30,820 nucleotides of DNA from assembly GCA_031550915.1 (NCBI GenBank), contig JAVBOF010000088.1, positions 1-30,820 of the forward strand. The letters run 5' to 3'. The notes beneath the pieces are model-generated. The model saw only the letters and a list, made by a program, of their open reading frames with translations, did no database searches and had not been told where the DNA came from. Positions 26,113 to 30,820 of the stretch are shown piece by piece. The translations under genes were made by a program, and so were the position numbers. Origin of the DNA: JAVBOF01 sp031550915 (GTDB lineage Bacteria > Bacillota > Clostridia > Christensenellales > MGBC116941). Numbering within the stretch: position 1 is the first letter of the stretch; the number at the start of each line of letters is the position of its first letter.

Positions 26113-26180
26113 TCGAATCCACTCAAATCCTACCTATTTCATCCTATTTTCATGCAATAAGAGGAAAAATGGAGGAAAAT
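26113..26180 (-). repeat. Partial cassette leader, copy C
   Basis: Matches the distal half of the two full leaders: ATCCACT.AAATC..., CCTATTTCA.CCTATTTTCA.GCAATA and two GGAG-type repeats (GAGGAAAAATGGAGGAAAAT). It lies directly upstream of the membrane protein gene, in the same orientation as copies A and B. The promoter half and the hairpin are absent. Confidence 0.7.
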
Positions 26181-26212
26181 TCGAATAAGTGGCCGAATTT
26201 GAGTATATAGAA

Positions 26213-26251
26213 ATAGTCGCTTAAACAACCCGTCCAAGCGGCAACGACTAT
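26213..26251 (-). terminator. Hairpin after the intact DUF4926-like gene
   Basis: ATAGTCG (26213-26219) pairs with CGACTAT (26245-26251), with an inner GCTT/AAGC pairing. On the minus strand it is followed by TTTCTATAT. It starts two bases after the stop codon of the gene at 26254. Confidence 0.5.
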
Positions 26252-26253
26252 CT

Positions 26254-26454
26254 TTAATCGCAGGGGGCAAGCTCATCCTCTCGAAATGAATCCAACAATA
26301 TTGTCTCTCCAGTCGTTGAATTTGAAAATTCTACCAAATAATATCCTTCAACATCAGCTGATAATACAGCCCCTACCTTACCTCTGGGAACACCTTGTTT
26401 TTCATACTTATCCGAAGCCATTTTCACAGCATCAAGCTCTTGAAATTTATTCAT
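26254..26454 (-). CDS. DUF4926-like small protein of cassette B, intact
   Basis: 66 residues, MNKFQELDAVKM... with G.PRGKVGAVLSADVEGYYLVE and DSFREDELAP, the same family pattern as 17414-17614. It is nearly identical over its second half to the broken copy at 17158-17389. Its ATG overlaps the stop of the upstream DUF6883-like gene (ATGA), and AAAGGAG lies at the right distance, so the two are translationally coupled. An immunity or partner role is inferred from the strict pairing. Confidence 0.72.
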   Translation of the reverse strand: MNKFQELDAVKMASDKYEKQGVPRGKVGAVLSADVEGYYLVEFSNSTTGETILLDSFREDELAPCD

Positions 26455-27029
26455 TTTTTTCTCCTTTCGTGATATCCGCCAAAGGGTGTAGCCAACCTTA
26501 TAAGGCCATTAGGTTCGACCATCCACCCTGAAATTATTTTGGTAGTTCCTCCATGGTCATTTGGTATATCAATTACAATACTAATATGTTGTCCATAAAC
26601 GCCAAGGCTGCCTAACGTATAATCCCCGTTGCAGTAATTTCCGATAGCTTGTTCGCAGAACATTTGTTGCAAAAATCTAGCGTCCGCAACTGTATATCCC
26701 ATGTCCTCAAATATCTTGTCCTTGCCGTGATAGTTCTCAGGATCGTTTAGATATTTTGCTCCCCAAATGTATGCAGTAAACTTCTCTATGGCTGACATGG
26801 CACTTGCCGTTACATTTGGAATAGGGTTCATTATCTTTTCTAACGTGCATCTACATCTTGGATGTTCAGGCCACATCGGCATTTTCCCAAATATAAAGTA
26901 ACATTCGTTTAACTTAAGTGCCTGCGGGCAAGTTTTATCATCTATTACCGCTTTCCATTTAACCCATTGTCCATAATCGTTTGAAAAATCCCGTTGTATC
27001 TGTGCTCTGATTTCCTCCCAATCTTCCAT
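26451..27029 (-). CDS. DUF6883-like protein with N-terminal HPxCRC motif (cassette B)
   Basis: 192 residues from MEDWEEIRAQIQ, supported by AGGTGA as in cassette A. The N-terminal region has DDKTC..A..LNE and WPEHPRCRCTL; the C-terminal region has KFTAYIWGAKYLND, HGKDKIFEDMGY, the QHISIVIDIPND strand and W.VEPNGLIRLATPFGG, which I read as DUF6883. Compared with cassette A it has a longer linker and a basic tail (HERRKK). The first 15 codons, including the untranslated part of the frame, are nearly identical to cassette A, but the rest is diverged. Biochemical activity is unknown. It could be a phage-derived head-protein remnant or a detached toxin domain. Confidence 0.72.
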   Translation of the reverse strand: MEDWEEIRAQIQRDFSNDYGQWVKWKAVIDDKTCPQALKLNECYFIFGKMPMWPEHPRCRCTLEKIMNPIPNVTASAMSAIEKFTAYIWGAKYLNDPENYHGKDKIFEDMGYTVADARFLQQMFCEQAIGNYCNGDYTLGSLGVYGQHISIVIDIPNDHGGTTKIISGWMVEPNGLIRLATPFGGYHERRKK

Positions 27030-27135
27030 TGCGTCACCTGCTTCCATATTTTTAATAACCATAACATGAAAGTTATTTCAGTGACTTACCAGCTTCTTTA
27101 CAATATGCTTTCAACTTCCTTTCAACTTCCTTTCA

Positions 27136-27164
27136 ACTTTATTCCATAATCCTTTCAATGGCAA
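27136..27164 (-). promoter_or_regulatory. Candidate promoter of cassette B
   Basis: Minus strand TTGCCA (27159-27164), 17-base spacer, TAAAGT (27136-27141). Conservation of both boxes with cassette A supports it. The 11-base repeats lie at the predicted transcript start. Confidence 0.45.
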
Positions 27165-27273
27165 GGATAAATAAAATCCACTTAAATCGCATCTATTTCA
27201 CCCTATTTTCACGCAACAGGAGGGAAATCGGAGGGAAATAGCGCTTAACGCATCTGAATCCACGGCAAAGCAA

Positions 27274-27303
27274 AAACCGCCTAGACGTACTGTCTAAGCG
27301 GTT
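27274..27303 (-). terminator. Hairpin copy B, terminator of tRNA-fMet
   Basis: AACCGC-C-TAGAC, loop GTACT, GTCTA-A-GCGGTT. On the minus strand it begins seven bases after the tRNA and is followed by TTTTTGCTTT. Same stem and loop as copy A. Confidence 0.8.
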
Positions 27304-27310
27304 ACTTTTA

Positions 27311-27386
<76 letters not shown>

Positions 27387-27390
27387 ACAA

Positions 27391-27409
27391 TGCCGCTTTT
27401 TTTGCGGCA
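27391..27409 (-). other. Hairpin at the very 5' end of the tRNA-fMet transcript
   Basis: TGCCGC, loop of seven T (plus strand), GCGGCA. The predicted transcription start (about seven bases after the -10 box) falls at 27409, so the precursor would begin directly with this stem and then run four bases to the mature tRNA end. Confidence 0.6.
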
Positions 27410-27415
27410 AGATTC

Positions 27416-27444
27416 ATTCTAACTTATATTTCTTGCTGTGTCAA
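27416..27444 (-). promoter_or_regulatory. Promoter of tRNA-fMet
   Basis: Minus strand TTGACA (27439-27444), 17-base spacer, TAGAAT (27416-27421). It lies immediately after the stop codon of the Lgt-family gene. Confidence 0.88.
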
Positions 27445-27446
27445 GG

Positions 27447-28229
27447 TTAATCGGTCATATTTTGGGCTTCTTTTGTTTTAATTATTCGAGGTACGGCAAA
27501 ACAAAACGCCAGTCCGGCAAGGAACAGAAGAATGCTTATGATTTGTGATGTAGATATACCTCCATAAACGCCTCGTTCCAAATCCCCCCGGAAAAATTCC
27601 AAAGCAAAGCGTATAATACTGTAACTAATAAAATAGACACCGGTCGTTCTTCCCTTGATCTTTGTTTTATTAGAGACAATTACTAGAGCTATAAATAACA
27701 GCGCATTAATACCGGCTTCTATCAACTGAACCGGTAATACCGGCACACCGTTTGGCGCGGATACGGCATCATGAAACACAACACCGTTTTCAAAAGGTAT
27801 CCCGTAACAACATCCCGCAAGAAAACACCCAACCCTTCCGAAGGCATGCGCAAGCGCTACAGACGGCACGTATAGATCCATGTAAGCAAGGATATCCAAT
27901 TTGTATTTGCGCACATACCATACCAACGCAGCAAGGCCGCCGATAAAGCCTCCATAAAAAACCATTCCACCGCTCAAAAAACTCATCAGCGATATGGGGT
28001 GCTGGAAGGCCTCAATGATCTCCGGTATGGATACTATGAGGTATAGTATTTTTGCCCCGACTATCCCAAACGCAACGCATAAAAGCCCGATATGTAGTAC
28101 ATCCATTGTTACGAGACCTTTGCGTTTTGTACGTAATAACGCCACCGCAATAGCAATTATCGCGCCTAGCATCATCATCAAGCCATAAGTCGGCAGTTGA
28201 AAATCAAAAATGTCTATATACGGTTTCAA
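27447..28229 (-). CDS. lgt: Lgt-family prolipoprotein diacylglyceryl transferase with variant active-site residues
   Basis: 260 residues from a TTG start preceded by AGGAGA. About seven membrane helices. The signature region reads AFGRVGCFLAGCCYG (129-143), keeping the essential arginine (Arg132, equivalent to Escherichia coli Arg143). The usual Asn and Glu of GRIGNFxNxE are cysteines here (135 and 140). FHGG is FYGG at 91-94, while RFALEFFRGD near 207 is kept. The enzyme transfers diacylglycerol from phosphatidylglycerol to the lipobox cysteine of exported lipoproteins such as PstS. The GCCYG form is, to my knowledge, seen in other Clostridia, so it may be a true Lgt or a specialised paralog. 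Confidence 0.85.
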   Translation of the reverse strand: MKPYIDIFDFQLPTYGLMMMLGAIIAIAVALLRTKRKGLVTMDVLHIGLLCVAFGIVGAKILYLIVSIPEIIEAFQHPISLMSFLSGGMVFYGGFIGGLAALVWYVRKYKLDILAYMDLYVPSVALAHAFGRVGCFLAGCCYGIPFENGVVFHDAVSAPNGVPVLPVQLIEAGINALLFIALVIVSNKTKIKGRTTGVYFISYSIIRFALEFFRGDLERGVYGGISTSQIISILLFLAGLAFCFAVPRIIKTKEAQNMTD

Positions 28230-28300
28230 TATTCTCTCCTAATAAAAAGTCAATTTATAAAGTATACACTTTTATACCATATATTAAAAGCGAATTTTCA

Positions 28301-28333
28301 AAAAAGCAGGCCGATATTCGGCCTGCTTTTTTT
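28301..28333. terminator. Bidirectional terminator
   Basis: AAAAAGCAGGCCGA, loop TAT, TCGGCCTGCTTTTTTT: a 14-base-pair stem with A and T tails. It ends the minus-strand gene at 28359. Confidence 0.92.
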
Positions 28334-28358
28334 AACTGGTTATTCTAGTGTTAGATGA

Positions 28359-28790
28359 TCATTGTGGGGTCGGAAGGTTTTTTAACTGATCGTTGATCTG
28401 GTTAACTAGGTCTGGGTTGCTTTGAACCGCAGCAGCCGCACAAGCTACACATGCAACGCATGCAACCAAAATAATAGCGCTGAAGATAAGGCCGATTATG
28501 TTGAGAACCAGCGCTGCAACAGCCATGCCTTTTTCGCTCTCGATCCCAAGCTTCCTCGCTTTTACAGCAAGAACCAAGCCGACAATAGCAAGAACCAACG
28601 CGATAGCGGGCGTCACAACAATAATAGCCAGTCCTGTGAACAAGCTGACCAAGTCGATTACTACTGCGATAATACCAAGTATAAGTGCTGCAAGAGCGCC
28701 GCTCTTCTGTGGTGTAGATCCAGATCCGGAATCATACACATCTTTCTGTATTTCCTGCTGGGACTCCTGATTGAGATTTTGATCTTCCAT
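28359..28790 (-). CDS. DUF4190-like small membrane protein
   Basis: 143 residues, preceded by AAGGAGG. A soluble acidic N-terminus (about 1-29, Gln/Ser-rich) is followed by membrane segments at about 32-52, 54-76 and 87-115, and a short polar tail. LALVLAIVGLVLAVKARK and KGMAVAALVLNIIGLI match the pattern of DUF4190 proteins, whose function is unknown. The third helix ends in the small-residue, cysteine-rich run VACVACVACAAAA. It has its own strong promoter and terminator, and resembles the smaller neighbour at 28884. Confidence 0.8.
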   Translation of the reverse strand: MEDQNLNQESQQEIQKDVYDSGSGSTPQKSGALAALILGIIAVVIDLVSLFTGLAIIVVTPAIALVLAIVGLVLAVKARKLGIESEKGMAVAALVLNIIGLIFSAIILVACVACVACAAAAVQSNPDLVNQINDQLKNLPTPQ

Positions 28791-28818
28791 GTTTTATACC
28801 TCCTTATTTTTACAATTT

Positions 28819-28847
28819 ATTCTATAATGATTATATAGCTGTGTCAA
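28819..28847 (-). promoter_or_regulatory. Promoter of the DUF4190-like gene
   Basis: Minus strand TTGACA (28842-28847), 17-base spacer, TAGAAT (28819-28824). Confidence 0.85.
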
Positions 28848-28883
28848 GATTGCGGCATCCTGTTTGTTTTTTCGCAGTATTTG

Positions 28884-29207
28884 TCAAAAGGTCAGGCCGG
28901 CAAAAGCTACGCAAGTAACCGTTAACACAATGCCGACGAAAATTCCAACAATGCTCAGTATAAGCGTTCCAAACGCGAACTGTTGTTCCGAATATATATT
29001 TTTTTTCCTTGTCCTTATAGCGAAAACGAGCGTAACGATTGAAATACAAACGGTTACGATCTGGGGAATAATAAATATAACAAGACCTGTCGCCGAGGCG
29101 ATCATTGTTATCAAAAACGATAATATGCTGACCACAAAATTTATCTTGACGCCTACCCTGCATTTTTTATCCCCACTGGGCGTCAAATTTACGCCAGTAT
29201 CTTCCAA
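28884..29207 (-). CDS. Small multi-pass membrane protein related to the DUF4190-like neighbour
   Basis: 107 residues from a TTG start; AAAGGGG lies about 11 bases upstream, a rather long spacing. Three to four membrane segments (about 24-43, 45-65 and 78-105) with IVTLVFAIRTRKKN and FGTLILSIVGIFVG recalling the layout of the 28359 protein. Probably a paralog that lacks the acidic N-terminal region. Function unknown. Two tandem promoters precede it. Confidence 0.65.
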   Translation of the reverse strand: MEDTGVNLTPSGDKKCRVGVKINFVVSILSFLITMIASATGLVIFIIPQIVTVCISIVTLVFAIRTRKKNIYSEQQFAFGTLILSIVGIFVGIVLTVTCVAFAGLTF

Positions 29208-29242
29208 ATCAAATATGTCCCCTTTCGTATTGATACCATTTC

Positions 29243-29271
29243 AGTCTATTATCAATACTCCGGTATGTCAA
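29243..29271 (-). promoter_or_regulatory. Downstream promoter P2 of the small membrane protein gene
   Basis: Minus strand TTGACA (29266-29271), 17-base spacer, TAGACT (29243-29248). Confidence 0.65.
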
Positions 29272-29287
29272 GATAAAGCACTTTTAT

Positions 29288-29317
29288 ACTATAATTGCAA
29301 TTTATCCCGCTTGTCAA
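29288..29317 (-). promoter_or_regulatory. Upstream promoter P1, overlapping the end of the symporter gene
   Basis: Minus strand TTGACA (29312-29317), 18-base spacer, TATAGT (29288-29293). Its -35 box lies inside the last codons of the symporter gene. Confidence 0.65.
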
Positions 29318-30695
29318 GATAATCTTTGGTCAGTCGGGAAACCAGTCCGCTAAGCATAAGGATAGCGAAAAGGTTGGGTAGCGCCATCATCGCGTTAAAC
29401 GTGTCGGATATTTTCCATATCAGATCCAAACTAAGGCTAGAGCCTATAACAAGCGCAACGAGATAGCAAAGCCTATATATCAGTGCTCCTTTTTTTCCCA
29501 TTCCTTTTTGTCCAAACAAATAGTGTAAGGCTTTTTCGCCGTAATAAGACCATCCGATAATCGTTGCAAGCGCAAAGAAGAAAATTGCCACTGAAAGAAA
29601 GATATTGCCCCAAACGGGAATTGCCTTGTTAAATGCCAGGGCTGTCAAAGCGGCACCGTTTACCAGTTCACCCGAACTGTCGACTGCTCCTACAACGCCC
29701 GAGGACAGTATTATCAAAGCCGTCATGGTGCAAACTACGATAGTATCTACAAAAACTTCAAATATACCCCACATGCCCTGCTGAGCGGGGTGTTTAACAT
29801 CCGCTGCCGCGTGGACTATCGGCGCACTTCCAAGGCCTGCCTCATTAGAGAATACACCCCGAGAGATCCCCATTCGCATTGCCGTTAGTATACCGTACCC
29901 CAAGATGCCTCCGCCTGCAGACTTCAAGTTGAACGCGCTGGTGAATATCTGTGAAGCGGCATTACCAAGGTTGTTTCGGAAAATAAAGAGTAGAGCTATG
30001 CCTCCGAGCATGTAGAATACGCTCATCACAGGCACAAACACCGATGTCACGGAGGCTATCCTTTGTAGTCCTCCGACGATGACCGCCCCGACAAATATCA
30101 CTAACACGATTCCGCTGATGCTTGGGTCTATTCCAAAGGCAGCTTTTACAGAACCCGCAAAGGCGTTAGCCTGTGCCATACCTCCCATGCCAAACGTAGC
30201 AATAATCAGCATGACTGCAAAAGCGCATGCAAGCCATTTCATCTTTAGCCCGTATTCAATATAATACATTGCGCCGCCGACCCATTCGCCCCGATCATTG
30301 CGCTTTCTAAAATGTAGCGCCAAAACCACTTCCGCATATTTGGTCATCATACCGAAAAAAGCCGAGACCCACATCCAAAAGATTGCTCCCGGCCCGCCCG
30401 CGACTATGGCAGTAGCCACGCCGGCGATATTTCCAACACCTATCGTGCTTGCCAGCGCCGTCGAGAGTGCCTTGAACGGGGTTATAGCACCCTTTTGAGC
30501 GGAACTCCCCTTCCTCAGTGAGAATATAGTTGCTTTCATCCAATGAAAAAAATGTGATACCTGAAAGAACCGTAACCTTACGGTGAAATATATACCCGTC
30601 CCGATCATCAAAGCAAGCATAAACGGTCCCCACAGGGCATCATGTACGATGGTATTTATGTTTTCGATGCTGCGGATAAACCCATCCAAAAACAT
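29289..30695 (-). CDS. Sodium/alanine (AGCS family) symporter
   Basis: 468 residues, about 11 membrane helices. The family signature is clear: STIGVGNIAGVATAIVAGGP followed by GAIFWMW (about 82-108). Other family segments include GGAMYYIEYGLK near 140, EAGLGSAPIVHAAAD near 289 and GWSYYGEKALHYLFG near 379. Members import alanine, glycine or related amino acids with sodium. The start ATG lies one base after a run of ten G that must serve as, or contain, the ribosome binding site. It is a single-gene unit with its terminator not evident; the P1 promoter overlaps its end. Confidence 0.95.
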   Translation of the reverse strand: MFLDGFIRSIENINTIVHDALWGPFMLALMIGTGIYFTVRLRFFQVSHFFHWMKATIFSLRKGSSAQKGAITPFKALSTALASTIGVGNIAGVATAIVAGGPGAIFWMWVSAFFGMMTKYAEVVLALHFRKRNDRGEWVGGAMYYIEYGLKMKWLACAFAVMLIIATFGMGGMAQANAFAGSVKAAFGIDPSISGIVLVIFVGAVIVGGLQRIASVTSVFVPVMSVFYMLGGIALLFIFRNNLGNAASQIFTSAFNLKSAGGGILGYGILTAMRMGISRGVFSNEAGLGSAPIVHAAADVKHPAQQGMWGIFEVFVDTIVVCTMTALIILSSGVVGAVDSSGELVNGAALTALAFNKAIPVWGNIFLSVAIFFFALATIIGWSYYGEKALHYLFGQKGMGKKGALIYRLCYLVALVIGSSLSLDLIWKISDTFNAMMALPNLFAILMLSGLVSRLTKDYLDKRDKLQL

Positions 30696-30696
30696 A

Positions 30697-30706
30697 CCCC
30701 CCCCCC
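30697..30706 (-). promoter_or_regulatory. Run of ten G at the symporter ribosome binding site
   Basis: Ten consecutive C on the plus strand, read as G10 on the transcript, sit one base before the ATG. No other Shine-Dalgarno-like sequence is nearby. A TTATAC/TATACT pair on the minus strand further upstream (about 30738-30766) could be the promoter. Confidence 0.7.
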
Positions 30707-30773
30707 GAAATCACTTACTTATGTAGTATATTGGGGGAAGTATATATGTATGTCGATAATGTATAACATATAT

Positions 30774-30800
30774 AAAAAAAGCCCGCAAAATGCAGGCTTT
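30774..30800 (-). terminator. Terminator of a minus-strand gene beyond the window edge
   Basis: On the minus strand AAAGCC-T-GCA, loop TTT, TGC-G-GGCTTT followed by more T. It implies an upstream minus-strand gene to the right of the window. Confidence 0.75.
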
Positions 30801-30820
30801 CGTATCAGTACTATTCCGTT

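Larger units (their letters stand above)
27027..27303 (-). repeat. Shared cassette leader, copy B
   Basis: Matches 18168-18437 along its length with small changes. It has three 11-base units CTTTCAACTT(C/T) (27110-27140, plus strand), against two in copy A. The GGAGGGAAAT repeat is near 27218-27239. The far end is the hairpin that terminates the tRNA-fMet transcript. Confidence 0.85.

Noticed and set aside
30707..30772. Riboswitch or T-box before the symporter gene
   Set aside because: The leader is too short and has none of the conserved stems of glycine, lysine or T-box elements.

Overview
The window looks like a chromosomal segment of an anaerobic, low-to-medium-GC Bacillota, most likely class Clostridia. 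Supporting signs are strong AGGAGG-type ribosome binding sites, occasional TTG starts, many sigma-A type promoters with 17-base spacers, a Clostridia-style pst-pho operon, an AGCS alanine/sodium symporter and several secreted proteins built from Fn3, InlB-type, Big_2 and leucine-rich repeats. The species cannot be named from the sequence alone.

Layout. 1-300: start of typA (minus strand) behind a promoter and an intrinsic-terminator hairpin that together look like an attenuator. 578-5665: a secreted Fn3 protein diverges from a 1080-residue MalT-type ATPase fused to a BTAD/SARP-type DNA-binding end, with a 35-base nested dyad between them. 5746-6530: a small cysteine-rich protein and a complete two-tRNA unit (Met, Val). 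6777-16938: a 10 kb stretch with four secreted modular proteins (FG-GAP/VCBS-like plus Big_2; InlB-type repeats; MBG/Fn3-type; a 1294-residue LRR giant), interrupted by a DEAD-box RNA helicase. None shows an LPXTG or SLH anchor. 17158-18440: a cassette of a DUF6883-like protein, a DUF4926-like partner and a frameshifted second DUF4926-like gene. 18582-24969: a tight seven-gene phosphate operon (pstS-pstC-pstA-pstB-phoU-phoP-phoR) with a Pho-box-like site at its promoter; its PstS has its two sequence halves in swapped order. 25082-27303: an accessory island next to the initiator tRNA gene, with a small protein, a membrane protein and a second, intact DUF6883/DUF4926 cassette. 27311-30820: tRNA-fMet, an Lgt-family protein with unusual active-site residues, two small membrane proteins with near-consensus promoters, and an AGCS symporter preceded by a run of ten G.

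How it fits together. The pst-pho block is a self-contained phosphate uptake and sensing unit. The most unusual part is the pair of homologous DUF6883/DUF4926 cassettes, one on each side of it. They share a promoter-bearing leader, a hairpin that serves as the tRNA-fMet terminator in one copy, and the first bases of the coding region, while the encoded proteins have diverged strongly. A third copy of part of the leader precedes the membrane protein gene. This resembles an exchangeable toxin/immunity-like cassette array at a tRNA hotspot. That reading is inference; the repeats and the frameshift are visible in the sequence.
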